The position numbers and the translations under genes were made by a program. Below are positions 49,769-58,154 of a stretch of DNA of 64,000 nucleotides, one piece after another. This stretch comes from Streptomyces finlayi (GTDB taxonomy: Bacteria; Actinomycetota; Actinomycetes; Streptomycetales; Streptomycetaceae). Location of the stretch: assembly GCF_014216315.1 (NCBI RefSeq), contig NZ_CP045702.1:6014001-6078000 (forward strand), in the 5' to 3' direction. Position 1 is the stretch's first letter. Each line of letters starts with the position of its first letter. The notes beneath the pieces were generated by a model. It searched no databases and was not told the origin of the DNA. It saw only the letters and a program-made list of their open reading frames with translations.

Positions 49769-50674
49769 GTGGGCTGGACGGTCCTCTACATCGCATTCGG
49801 CATCGTGGCGTTGTGGCTGCTCGGTGAGGTGCTGCTGCAGTACAAGGCGCGGCTGCGCTGGCGGTTGCTCGCCTTCGGCGGATTCCTCGGTGTGGTCATC
49901 GGTGTCCTGATCCCGTCCGTGCTGGTGATCGCCCTCGGCGCGATCGCCTTCGCGACCGGACAGACCTATGTGACGCTCTCCTTCAGGCAGGGCTTCTCGA
50001 CGGGCTGGGCCATAGGGGGCAGCCCCGGTGAGAGCCGACGGCGCCGCGGACGGGCCGAACGGCCCGAGACCAGGGAGCCCGTACTCCAGGTCTCCGACCT
50101 CGAGTACACGGCCGAGCCGGAAGGTCCCGCCGCGGTCTACGCACCGGAACCCCTGCCTGACGACACCGGGCAGTACGGCGTGTACTCCGAGTCGGCCTAC
50201 GCGGCCACGGGTGGCGGCGGGAGCCGCACGGAGCAGGGAGAAGCCCAGTACGACGCCTACGCGCCCTACCCCGACCACCACCAGCCCGTCCAGGACGCCT
50301 TCACCGGGCAGGACGGCTACGCCACACAGGGCACCCCGGGCCAGGACACCCACGCGGGGCAGTACGACTACGGCACGGGCCGCCAGAGCTACGCGGCGTA
50401 CTCCGACCCGTACATCGGGACCGGGACCACCGGCGGCTCAGCTCCGTACGGCTCGTACGACAGCTACGGCAACGGGTACGACAGCTACGGGGGCCAGCAG
50501 CAGTACGCCGAGCCCTCCCCGCAGCAGTACGGCGAGACCCCGCCCGGCGGCGTCTGGGTCCCCCATCAGCGCGAGGGCGACCAGTACCCGCCGATGCCGC
50601 AGCAGGAGCCCGAGGAGCCCGCTCCGTACGGCAATGGCTACGACACCGGTCAGAACGACCCGTACCGCTACTGA
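49769..50674 (+). CDS. Membrane protein with Tyr/Gly/Gln-rich disordered tail
   Basis: A 301-aa protein with a short membrane domain (two hydrophobic segments, about residues 3-25 and 33-65, starting GWTVLYIAFGIVALWLLGEV) followed by a basic RRRRGRAERPE stretch and a 200-residue low-complexity tail. The tail is rich in Tyr, Gly, Gln, Ser, Asp and Pro, with repeated units such as YGSYDSYGNGYDSYGG and QQYAEPSPQQYGE, a composition like prion-like or phase-separating domains. The GTG at 49769 follows GGAGGGGGCGGGC. It is downstream of metF in the same direction. The function is unknown. Confidence 0.8.
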   Translation: MGWTVLYIAFGIVALWLLGEVLLQYKARLRWRLLAFGGFLGVVIGVLIPSVLVIALGAIAFATGQTYVTLSFRQGFSTGWAIGGSPGESRRRRGRAERPETREPVLQVSDLEYTAEPEGPAAVYAPEPLPDDTGQYGVYSESAYAATGGGGSRTEQGEAQYDAYAPYPDHHQPVQDAFTGQDGYATQGTPGQDTHAGQYDYGTGRQSYAAYSDPYIGTGTTGGSAPYGSYDSYGNGYDSYGGQQQYAEPSPQQYGETPPGGVWVPHQREGDQYPPMPQQEPEEPAPYGNGYDTGQNDPYRY

Positions 50675-50732
50675 CTCCGCCCGGAATCACTGACTCCGCC
50701 CCCGGAACTACTGACTCCGCCCCCGGAACCTC
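50672..50732 (+). repeat. Three-copy tandem repeat starting at a stop codon
   Basis: Units at 50672-50690, 50691-50711 and 50712-50732 share TGACTCCGCCC..GGAA. The first unit begins with the stop codon of the disordered-tail gene, and the last runs to within 6 bp of the convergent oxidoreductase stop. The units differ by a 2-nt indel and a few bases. Confidence 0.88.
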
Positions 50733-50738
50733 ACCGTC

Positions 50739-52256
50739 TCACCGGGAGCCGCGGAAGCCGTCGCCCTCCACGACGAGTCCCGCGACCAGTGCTCCCGACA
50801 TCCCGGCGTGCGCCAGTCCGCCGCCGGGATGCGACCAGCCGCCCGCCAGATACAGGCCCGGCAGCCGGGTGCGGTTGCCGGGGTGCAGCCAGGCGCCACC
50901 GGCCCCGGCCAGCGCGGGCGCCGGAACCGAACCGCCCTCGGCGCCGGTCTCCGCAGCGGTCTCGGCGGGTGTCCGTACCTCCGAGTGGATCAGCCGGTCC
51001 CGCAGTCCGGGCACAGCCGCGCAGGCGACGTCGGTCATCGTGTCCGCGAACCGCTCGCGCAGCGCCGTGTCCGTCCAGTCGACCGGGCCGTGCGGGGCCA
51101 CCGTCGCCATCAGGGTCACCGCCTCGTGCGCCTCGTCGGGGCGGGTGGAGGGATCGTCGGGGCGCAGGACCGTCACGGTCGGCCGCTCGGCGGTCCGGCC
51201 CCCGAACACGGCGTCCCGCTCGGCCGCCCCGCCCGCACCGTGCACCACGGTCCGGTGCGCCGCGCCGGGCTCGCGGGCACCGCGCAACGACAGCAGAACC
51301 ACGAACCGGCCCGGTACCGCACCGCTCCCCGGACGCCCCGACGGCCCCACATCCCCGTCCTGCCACAGCTCCTGACCCGGTACCAGCTCCGGACGCGGCT
51401 GCGCGGCCAGCACCACGTGGTCGGCCCCCACGCTCGTCCCGTCCGCCAGCTCGACGCCCGCGGCCCGGCCGTCCTTCTCGGTGATCCGGACGACCTCGGC
51501 CCCGAAGGCGAAGGTCACCCGCCGGGCCAGACACCGCTCGTACAGCGCCTCGGCCAGCACCCGCATGCCCCCGGTGACGTACCAACTGCCGAAGGTCTCC
51601 TGCATGTACGGCACGAGGGCGGCGCTTGTTGGGGCCTCGCGCGGATCCAGCCCGTACGACAGGGCGTACCCGTCGAGCAGGGCGGCCAGCCGCGGGTCCG
51701 ACAGCTCCCACGCACCGATCTCCGCGACCGTCCCCGCCTGCCGGGCCGGGCGCAGCAGTCTGCGTTGACGGACCGCGGGATAGGGATCGCGGCCCAGCAC
51801 CTGCCAGTCGGGACGCAGCGGCTCCTCCAGCAGAGGGCGCCGCGAGCGGTCCCAGGCGTCTCCCGCCCGTTCCAGGAAGGCTCCCCACCGCTCACCGGCG
51901 CCCGCCCCGAGCGCCTCGTCCAGAGCGGCGACCACGCCGGCCCGGGAAGCGTTCGGCAGCGACACCGTGGTGCCGTCCGCGAAGACATGACGGCTCGCCG
52001 GGTCCACCTGGGTCAGCGTGACGCACTGCTCCAGAGGCTCCTTGCCGGTCTTCACGAACAGATCGCGGTAGACGGCGGGCAGATGCAGAAGGGCCGGCCC
52101 GGTGTCGAACGAGAAACCGTCACGGGCGAACCGGCCGACCGAGCCGCCGTACGTCGCGGACCGCTCGTACACCGTCACCCGGTGGCCTGCCACGGCGAGC
52201 CGGGCCGCCGCCGCCATCGCGCCCGTCCCGGCGCCGATCACCGCAATTCGTGCCAT
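50739..52256 (-). CDS. Phytoene desaturase-like FAD-dependent oxidoreductase
   Basis: A 505-aa flavoprotein of the CrtI/amine-oxidase type. It opens with the dinucleotide motif IAVIGAGTGAMAAAARLAVAGH and GSVGRFARDGFSFDTGPALLHLP (residues about 40-62), and closes with the CrtI-like LYLAGGWSHPGGGLAHAGMSG block. The family desaturates or isomerises isoprenoids and related lipids. No other carotenoid genes are nearby, so it is probably not part of a carotenoid cluster. The ATG at 52256 is used. The DUF4126 pseudogene ends 10 bp upstream in the same direction. Confidence 0.85.
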   Translation of the reverse strand: MARIAVIGAGTGAMAAAARLAVAGHRVTVYERSATYGGSVGRFARDGFSFDTGPALLHLPAVYRDLFVKTGKEPLEQCVTLTQVDPASRHVFADGTTVSLPNASRAGVVAALDEALGAGAGERWGAFLERAGDAWDRSRRPLLEEPLRPDWQVLGRDPYPAVRQRRLLRPARQAGTVAEIGAWELSDPRLAALLDGYALSYGLDPREAPTSAALVPYMQETFGSWYVTGGMRVLAEALYERCLARRVTFAFGAEVVRITEKDGRAAGVELADGTSVGADHVVLAAQPRPELVPGQELWQDGDVGPSGRPGSGAVPGRFVVLLSLRGAREPGAAHRTVVHGAGGAAERDAVFGGRTAERPTVTVLRPDDPSTRPDEAHEAVTLMATVAPHGPVDWTDTALRERFADTMTDVACAAVPGLRDRLIHSEVRTPAETAAETGAEGGSVPAPALAGAGGAWLHPGNRTRLPGLYLAGGWSHPGGGLAHAGMSGALVAGLVVEGDGFRGSR

Positions 52257-52266
52257 GTCAGTGACC

Positions 52267-52520
52267 TTAATCGGTGCCACCGACAGCTCGGCCGGGAGGC
52301 CGGTACCCGCGTGCTTCCGTCAGCCGGCTCTCCTCGCGCCGCTGCGCCCCGCGGCGCGGGAACCGGCGGATCCGTGAGGCCAGGAAGACGAGCATCACCA
52401 CGCCGAGAATCAGCAGCGCCCCGGCGACGGACGCGGCAGCCACCGGTAGGCGTTGATCCCGCTCGCCCAGCCACTCGTGAACACCAGGGGGAGTACGGAC
52501 ACGGAGGCGATCGTAACCAC
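52267..52520 (-). pseudogene. DUF4126 membrane protein gene, internally deleted and frameshifted
   Basis: A GTG at 52520 opens a frame whose residues 4-27 include SVLPLVFTSGWASGINAY, the conserved N-terminus of DUF4126 membrane proteins. Right after this the frame becomes nonsense (RWLPRPSPGRC, stop at 52410). A frame shifted by one base continues as VAAASVAGALLILGVVMLVF then LASRIRRFPRRGAQRREESR, the typical final helix and basic tail of the same family, ending at 52267. The middle of about 130 residues is absent. The junction is about 52444-52452. A single deletion event that also broke the frame explains this; the product is not functional. Confidence 0.75.
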
Positions 52521-52906
52521 ACGGAGCCCCGGACGGGTGGGGTCGCGCACACAGCCCTGAGTACGCGTACCCAGGCGGCGAGATGAGTAGGGGCGCGGAT
52601 GGGCTCCCACCAGTGCGGACGGCAGAGTGTGGAGCACGGAAGGGGCGCGGCTCCGGGACCGCCGACACGGGGTGGCGGAACGGAGCGGTACCCCTGACGC
52701 AACGGGGGTGCACGGCGGAGGACCCGGGACCACGGGGGAAACACGGGGTCACGGGGGAAGGGTTCTCCGGCAGCACGGAGAACGCCGGTCCGGTGGAGTT
52801 CGAGGGGGATCGAACGCCACAGGGCCGGCGTCTTCGTGTCCGTACCAGACCGTGCCGTGTCGCCGTGTCGCCTTGTCACCGGTCCGCCGCGTTCTCGGAG
52901 CGCGGT
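52521..52906. other. Intergenic region with no recognised gene
   Basis: This 386-bp stretch between the DUF4126 remnant and the TetR-type regulator has no convincing reading frame in either direction. It is G-rich with short direct repeats of CACGGGG and CGTGTCG type and one clear hairpin, GTTCTCCG/CGGAGAAC (52762-52769 with 52776-52783, 6-nt loop). The hairpin could end transcription of the TetR operon arriving from the right. Confidence 0.6.
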
Positions 52907-53518
52907 TCAGCGCCCGCTGACCCGCCCGTACAGCAGCAGGGACAGGGCCGAGTGCACATCGTCTATCGACCGCTCCGGCTGGAACGCCTGCCAGTCGAGG
53001 GCGGCCACGAGCACCATGCCGACGAGCGCGGCAGCGGTCAGCGGAATGTCGATCTCCTTGCTCAGCTCGCCGTTGCGGACGCCCTCCCTGAGCACGTCCT
53101 CGACGACGGCCACGGCCTGCTGACGCACCACCAGGAGGGTCCCCTGCCAGGCACGGTTGGTCCGCCAGAGCTCGGCGACGTACAGCTGGGTGAAGGCCGG
53201 GTAGCGGTTGATGAAGACCAGGCCGGCCCGGATCATCGCGTCCAGGGCCTCCACCTGGGTGCCGCCGCGTGCGGCGGTCTCCTCGGACGCGGATCGCAAG
53301 GAGGACGTGAGCAGCCCGACGCCGTGCCGCAGCAGCTCCTCGAAGAGCTCGGTCTTGCTCTTGAAGTTGTAGTAGACCGTGCCTTTGGCGACCCCGGCCC
53401 GCTCGGCGATCTCGTCCACCGTGGTGGCGGAGAACCCCTTCTCGGCGATGAGGGTCACCGCCGCTTCGTAGAGCTTCTGCCGGGTGGCCTGGCGGCGCGT
53501 GGTGCTACTGCTTTCCAT
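52907..53518 (-). CDS. TetR/AcrR-family transcriptional regulator
   Basis: A 203-aa regulator. The N-terminal TetR helix-turn-helix is clear: LYEAAVTLIAEKGFSATTVDEIAERAGVAKGTVYYNFKSK (about residues 16-55). The C-terminal ligand domain is all-helical and contains FINRYPAFTQLYVAELWRTN. It is the last gene of an ABC ATPase-YhgE/Pip-TetR operon, 29 bp after the permease stop, and most likely represses that operon through the palindrome at 56369-56382. The ligand is unknown. The ATG at 53518 is used. Confidence 0.92.
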   Translation of the reverse strand: MESSSTTRRQATRQKLYEAAVTLIAEKGFSATTVDEIAERAGVAKGTVYYNFKSKTELFEELLRHGVGLLTSSLRSASEETAARGGTQVEALDAMIRAGLVFINRYPAFTQLYVAELWRTNRAWQGTLLVVRQQAVAVVEDVLREGVRNGELSKEIDIPLTAAALVGMVLVAALDWQAFQPERSIDDVHSALSLLLYGRVSGR

Positions 53519-53547
53519 ACGGTCGATTCTCACAGGTCCCGGCGCGC

Positions 53548-55635
53548 TCACAGACTGAGCTCCGGATGGAGCCGGTCCAGGGTCCACACCTGCTTGCGCC
53601 GGGCGGAGAGGGCGGTCAGGGCCACCGCGCCCGCGGTGAACGCGACGAGGACCGCACAGGCCTGCCAGACCGGGCCGGGTCCGCCGCCGGTGATCAGCCG
53701 CCGCAGGCCCTCGACGATGTAGCTCATCGGCAGGAACGGGTGGATCGCGCCGAAGAATCCGGGGCTCGTCTGGACCGGGTACGTTCCGCCCGCCGAGGTC
53801 AGCTGGAGCATCAGCACCGCCAGGACGAGGATGCGCCCCGCGGCCCCGAAGCGGGCGTTGAGCCACTGCACGATCGCGGCGAAGCAGCAGGTCACCAGGG
53901 CCAGGAAGCCGATCGTCGCGGCGGGGTGCGCCATCTGGAGACCGAGCCCCCAGTGCAGTACGGACATCAGCGCGGCGACCTGGAGCACACCGATCGCGAC
54001 GACGGGCAGCCAGCCGGCGAGGGCGATCCGCCAGGCGGAGGCCCCGGCGGCCAGTGCCCGCCTGTTCAGCGGCTGGATCAGCATGTACGCCACCATCGCG
54101 CCGACCCAGAGGGAGAGCGGGATGAAGTACGGGGCGAAGCCGGTGCCGTAGTTCGGGGCGGTGTGCAGGGACCTGGACGCCAGCTGTACGGGATCGGCCA
54201 TGACGTCCGTACGCGCGTCGCGGTCCTTCTCGGAGTAGTCGGGGATCTTGCCGACACCGTCGTTCAGCCCCTGCGCGAGGGTCGCCGATCCGTCACCGAG
54301 CCGGAAGAGTCCGCTGTCCAGGTCGGTGGCGCCCGTCTTGAGCCTGCCGACCCCGGTGTCCAGGTCGGAGGAGCCCGTCTTCGCGGTGCCCAGGCCGGTG
54401 TGGAGCGTGTCGGCGCCCTTGGCGACCCTGTGGGCGCCCGTGTTGAGCGCGTTGATCTTCGAGACCGCGGACTCCAGGTCCTTGTCCAGGCTCGGTGAGC
54501 GCTTCGCGAGGGCTTCGGCCTGCCCCTGGAGCGTCGTCAGATGGCCGCGGAGTTTCGCCAGGTCCCCGCTCTGGTTCTTGACCAGGACGTTCACGTCGTC
54601 GGCGACCTTCGCGACGTCGGTCGCGGCCGTCACGGCCCGCTGTAGCGGGGGACAGACGGCAGGGTCGGGCAGCAGCGCGTCCTCGCACCGGGTGCGATGG
54701 ACGGCGGTGAGTTCGTCGGCGGCGGTGTGCGCGGCGGTGGCCGAGGCCGGCGCAGCCTTCACCAGCAGGTCGAGGTTGTCCCGCACCGTCTTCGACGAAT
54801 CGGCGACCAGCCGGGCCGTGTCGCCGATCGCCCGGCCGTTGTCCTTGAGGAAGGGGCGTACGTCGGCTGCGATTGCGTTGACCCTGTCGGCGAGGGCCTG
54901 GGTGCCGTTCGCGACCTGCCTGGAGCCGGTTTCGAGGTCGCCCGCGCCCTTGTCGAGCCGGGTGATCCCGCCGGCCAGCCGGCCACTGCCCGCCTTGGTG
55001 TCCTTGAGCCCGCTGGCGAGGTCCTCGGAGCCCTTCTTGGCCTTGGAGAGGCCGCCCTTGAGGTCATCCGCCCCCTTGGCCGCCTTCTCCGTGGCGTCAT
55101 GGATGCCGGAGAAGGAGATGAAGATCCGGTCCAGGAACCCGCGCGAGGCATTCGTCGAAGCGGCGGTGCGCACCTCGGAGAACACCGTTCGGGAGATCTG
55201 CCCGACGATGTAGTTGTTCGCGTCGTTCGTCCGTACCTGGAGAGCGCCGGTCTCGGGGGTGTCCCCCGAGCTGGAGGCGATCCGCCTGCTGAAATCGGAC
55301 GGCATGGTCAGGGAGAGGTAGTACGTACCGTCCTCGACGCCCCGGCCCGCCTCGGCGGAACTCACCTCGTGCCACTCGAAGACCTTGGAGTCGAGCAGCT
55401 TGCCGGTGATCTCGTCCCCGGCGGCCAGGCGCTTCCCCGAGACGGTCGCCCCCTTGTCGTTGTTGACCAGCGCGACGGGAATCCTGTCCAGGCGCCCGTA
55501 CGGGTCCCAGAACGACCACAGGTACAGCGCTCCGTACAGCAGGGGCAGCAGTAGGAGCGCCACCAGTGCGGCGCGCGGCAGCTTCCCCCTGCCGAACCGC
55601 TTCAGCTCAAGCGCGGCCAGTCTCGGCGATCGCAT
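53548..55635 (-). CDS. YhgE/Pip-type ABC-2-like membrane protein
   Basis: A 695-aa membrane protein. One helix near the N-terminus (about residues 20-42) is followed by a large extracytoplasmic region (about 45-500) with repeated DLxxGLxxxxxGxxxLAxG-type heptads (KGADDLKGGLSKAKKG, LATG-like AGGITRLDKGAGDLETG) forming a long helical stalk, and six C-terminal helices with YFIPLSLWVGAMVAYM, as in YhgE/Pip and ABC-2 permeases. Such proteins act in export, phage infection or type VII-like systems, depending on the relative. The first 29 bp overlap the upstream ATPase gene. The ATG at 55635 is used. Confidence 0.9.
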   Translation of the reverse strand: MRSPRLAALELKRFGRGKLPRAALVALLLLPLLYGALYLWSFWDPYGRLDRIPVALVNNDKGATVSGKRLAAGDEITGKLLDSKVFEWHEVSSAEAGRGVEDGTYYLSLTMPSDFSRRIASSSGDTPETGALQVRTNDANNYIVGQISRTVFSEVRTAASTNASRGFLDRIFISFSGIHDATEKAAKGADDLKGGLSKAKKGSEDLASGLKDTKAGSGRLAGGITRLDKGAGDLETGSRQVANGTQALADRVNAIAADVRPFLKDNGRAIGDTARLVADSSKTVRDNLDLLVKAAPASATAAHTAADELTAVHRTRCEDALLPDPAVCPPLQRAVTAATDVAKVADDVNVLVKNQSGDLAKLRGHLTTLQGQAEALAKRSPSLDKDLESAVSKINALNTGAHRVAKGADTLHTGLGTAKTGSSDLDTGVGRLKTGATDLDSGLFRLGDGSATLAQGLNDGVGKIPDYSEKDRDARTDVMADPVQLASRSLHTAPNYGTGFAPYFIPLSLWVGAMVAYMLIQPLNRRALAAGASAWRIALAGWLPVVAIGVLQVAALMSVLHWGLGLQMAHPAATIGFLALVTCCFAAIVQWLNARFGAAGRILVLAVLMLQLTSAGGTYPVQTSPGFFGAIHPFLPMSYIVEGLRRLITGGGPGPVWQACAVLVAFTAGAVALTALSARRKQVWTLDRLHPELSL

Positions 55636-56350
55636 CGGCCGTCCCCTCCTCGGTCGTGGTGTCGGTGCGTACGGAGATCGCGCCCTCGGGGGCCTCGCTG
55701 CACACTGCGAGCACCGTCGTGCCGTCGTCGGCGACGGCACGCAGCAGGGCCCACGCCTCGGTGCGTTCGGCGTCGGAGAGCTTGAGGTCGGTGTCGTCCA
55801 CGGCGAGCAGCCGGGGGCGGCTGATCAGGGCGAGGGCGACGGACAGGCGCAGTCCCTCCAGGCGCTCCAGATCGCGTACGGAGGTCCGTTCGGCCTTGGG
55901 CAGGGCGGCGAGGTCGAGCCCCGCCGCGTCCACGGCGGCGTCGACGCGGGCCCGCGCGGTGGCGGCCCGCTCGGCGCGGGGCCGCAGGAGTGCGCGGAGC
56001 GAACCGTCGTAGCGGCTCTGGAGCAGTGCTCGCTCGCGCAGGTGCTCGGCGACGGTGAACGCGGGGTCGAGCTCGCTGACGCCCGGAACGTGGCCGAGGG
56101 CGCTGATCGCCCGTACAGCGGCGAGCTTGCCCGGCAGCCGCAGGCCGCCCGTTTCGGCATGGCCCTGCGTGGAGCGCATGCGGCCGGTGAGCGCGAGGAG
56201 CAGACAGGTGCGTCCGGAGCCGGACGGACCTTCGACCGCGAGGAGCGAACCGGGCCCCGCGGTGAAGCCGACCCCCCGGAAGGCCCAGCCGCGCGGTCCT
56301 TCGAGCCCGAAGTCCTCGGCACTGACGGCTGCCCCGTGCGGGCTGTCCAC
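55607..56350 (-). CDS. ABC transporter-type ATPase with degenerate nucleotide motifs
   Basis: A 247-aa ABC-fold protein, GTG start at 56350 with GAAGGAG upstream. The Walker A is GPSGSGRT, with Arg in place of the catalytic Lys. The Walker B region reads LLAVDDTD, lacking the usual Glu after the Asp. The LSGGQ signature is replaced by LERLEGLRLSVALAL. The fold is still clear from spacing and hydrophobic pattern. It is paired with the YhgE/Pip protein (29-bp overlap), so it may be a structural or regulatory partner rather than an efficient ATPase. Confidence 0.82.
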   Translation of the reverse strand: MDSPHGAAVSAEDFGLEGPRGWAFRGVGFTAGPGSLLAVEGPSGSGRTCLLLALTGRMRSTQGHAETGGLRLPGKLAAVRAISALGHVPGVSELDPAFTVAEHLRERALLQSRYDGSLRALLRPRAERAATARARVDAAVDAAGLDLAALPKAERTSVRDLERLEGLRLSVALALISRPRLLAVDDTDLKLSDAERTEAWALLRAVADDGTTVLAVCSEAPEGAISVRTDTTTEEGTADAIAETGRA

Positions 56351-56368
56351 AGACTCTCCTTCTTTTGA

Positions 56369-56382
56369 ACTGACCAGTCAGT
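56369..56382. promoter_or_regulatory. TetR-type operator before the ABC-YhgE-TetR operon
   Basis: ACTGAC-CA-GTCAGT is a perfect 6-bp inverted repeat with a 2-nt centre, 18 bp upstream of the ATPase GTG and flanked by A/T-rich TTTTGA and GCAAAAA. Its size, symmetry and position fit autoregulation by the TetR-type gene at the operon's end. Confidence 0.75.
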
Positions 56383-56517
56383 GCAAAAACTTAGCCCGAA
56401 CTCACCAGCGAAGCAAAAGGCCCAGGTCAGGGGGCGAGCAGGGGGGATTGTCAGTGGTGGCCGTCACGATGGACACAGACGGCCATGAAGCCGTCACACG
56501 ACGACAGGAGGTTCGTC

Positions 56518-57045
56518 ATGGCCAGCTCGTCCGCAGCCGCCGCCCCGCGGCGCCGCCCAGGCAGCCCTGCCCCCTCACCGACCGGTCCGGCAAGCGACGT
56601 CCACCCCGTAGCGCGCCGGGCCACGGCCCCGCCCGCCGCCCTCGATCTGCTCGCCAAGGCCCGCAGCGGCCTGGTCGAGGCGGCAGTCCTCGACGTACCG
56701 AACGAGCGCTACGCCACAGCCCACCTGGCCGCGCTGCGCACCGCCGCGGCCGTGCTCGCGGCCCGTGGCCGCCCGGAGACCGGAAGGCGACGCCGGGAGC
56801 GCATCCGCAGCGCCTGGGAGGTCCTGCCGGAAATGGCCCCGGAGCTCACCGAGTGGAGCGCCCTGTTCGCCTCGGGGGCCGAGCGCAGGGCCCGCGCGGA
56901 AGCCGGCATACCGGGGGCGGCCACCAGTCGTGACGCCGACGATCTGCTGCGCGACGCCGCCCTCTTCCTCCGCCTGGTCGAACGGCTGTTGGTGCTCCAG
57001 CCGGTGCTTCCCCGGCCCAGGGAAGGGGCGGCCGAAGCGGGGTGA
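56518..57045 (+). CDS. SAV_6107-family HEPN-domain protein
   Basis: A 175-aa protein with a disordered Ser/Ala/Pro-rich first 50 residues and a helical C-terminal domain (about 55-165) that I recognise as the SAV_6107 HEPN family. Blocks include LDLLAKARSGLVEAAVLDVPNERY and HLAALRTAAAVLAARG (about residues 53-90). HEPN domains can be RNases (Rx4-6H) or simple helical scaffolds; the usual R-x4-6-H is not obvious here, so activity is doubtful. The ATG at 56518 follows GGAGGT. Its partner, if any, is not adjacent. Confidence 0.82.
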   Translation: MASSSAAAAPRRRPGSPAPSPTGPASDVHPVARRATAPPAALDLLAKARSGLVEAAVLDVPNERYATAHLAALRTAAAVLAARGRPETGRRRRERIRSAWEVLPEMAPELTEWSALFASGAERRARAEAGIPGAATSRDADDLLRDAALFLRLVERLLVLQPVLPRPREGAAEAG

Positions 57046-57147
57046 CCGGGCGGGCGGCCGGAGGCAATAGGGTGGACGGACCCGTACCACCTGCACTGTT
57101 CACGCTCCGCCCGTAAGTGGCGGCACCGTGCCGAGGAGTCAACTGCC

Positions 57148-57906
57148 GTGTCGGACCAGCTGCGCCCCCGCGCCTCCCTCCGTACCGCCGTGGTCTGGGA
57201 GGTCCTGAAGGACGCTCTCGACCGCCGGGTCAAGGCGACCGGCAGGGACACCCTGGACGTGCTGGACACCGGCGGCGGCACCGGCAACTTCGCGGTGCCC
57301 GTCGCCCGGCTCGGCCACCGGGTCACCGTCGTCGACCCCAGCCCCAACGCACTGTTCGCGCTGGAGCGCCGCGCCGCCGAGGACGGCATGGCCGAACGGG
57401 TCAGCGGGGTCCAGGGCGACATCCTCGGCCTGTTCGACGTGGTGGAGCGCGGCGGCTACGACGCGGTGCTCTGCCACGGTGTCCTGGAGTACGTGGACGA
57501 CCCCGCCGAGGGTGTGCGGAACGCGGTCGACGCGCTCCGCCCCGCCGGCGCCCTCAGCCTGCTGGCCGCGGGGCTCGGCGGTGCGGTCCTGGCGCGGGCG
57601 CTCGCCGGTCACTTCACCGAGGCCAGGCACGCGCTGAGCGACCCGGCCGGCCGCTGGGGCGACGGCGACCCGGTGCCCCGGCGCTTCACCGCCGATCAGC
57701 TCACCGAGCTGGTCGCCGCCGCCGGCATGGAGGTGGGAGCGGTCCACGGTGTACGGGTCTTCGCCGACCTCGTACCGGGCGTCCTGGTGGACACCGAACC
57801 GGGTGCGGTCGAGGCGCTTCTCAAGCTGGAGGCCGCCGTGGCCGAACTGCCGTCCTTCCACGCCGTCGCGACCCAGTTGCATGTTCTCGGCGAGAAGCGC
57901 GGCTGA
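57148..57906 (+). CDS. Class I SAM-dependent methyltransferase
   Basis: A 252-aa methyltransferase with the SAM motif VLDTGGGTGNFAVPVARLGH (motif I, about residues 39-58), VTVVDPSP (motif II) and YDAVLCHGVLEYVDDP (motif IV/post-I). The C-terminal part has RRFTADQLTELVAAAGM. It resembles CmoM/Methyltransf_11-type enzymes. The substrate cannot be assigned. The GTG at 57148 has GAGGAG upstream. It is a single gene between the HEPN and DUF3040 genes. Confidence 0.9.
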   Translation: MSDQLRPRASLRTAVVWEVLKDALDRRVKATGRDTLDVLDTGGGTGNFAVPVARLGHRVTVVDPSPNALFALERRAAEDGMAERVSGVQGDILGLFDVVERGGYDAVLCHGVLEYVDDPAEGVRNAVDALRPAGALSLLAAGLGGAVLARALAGHFTEARHALSDPAGRWGDGDPVPRRFTADQLTELVAAAGMEVGAVHGVRVFADLVPGVLVDTEPGAVEALLKLEAAVAELPSFHAVATQLHVLGEKRG

Positions 57907-58154
57907 TCAGCGAAGCAAGCGCGGACGGAGTCCGGCTCCAGGACCCCGATCGCCGCTCCGGCCCCGTATGATCGGGTGACACCAGTCGGCATGACGGAGC
58001 GGACGCCGGGGAATCTACGCCTCAGCAGACGAACCGACATGGCGGTCCGGACTGGTTCATGGCTACAGGGCGGGTTTCACGGGGGCGAATCCCTGCCTAT
58101 CCTGGAAGGGCCGCATACCGGTCGCCCCCCGCGGCCGACGACTAGGAGGACTCC

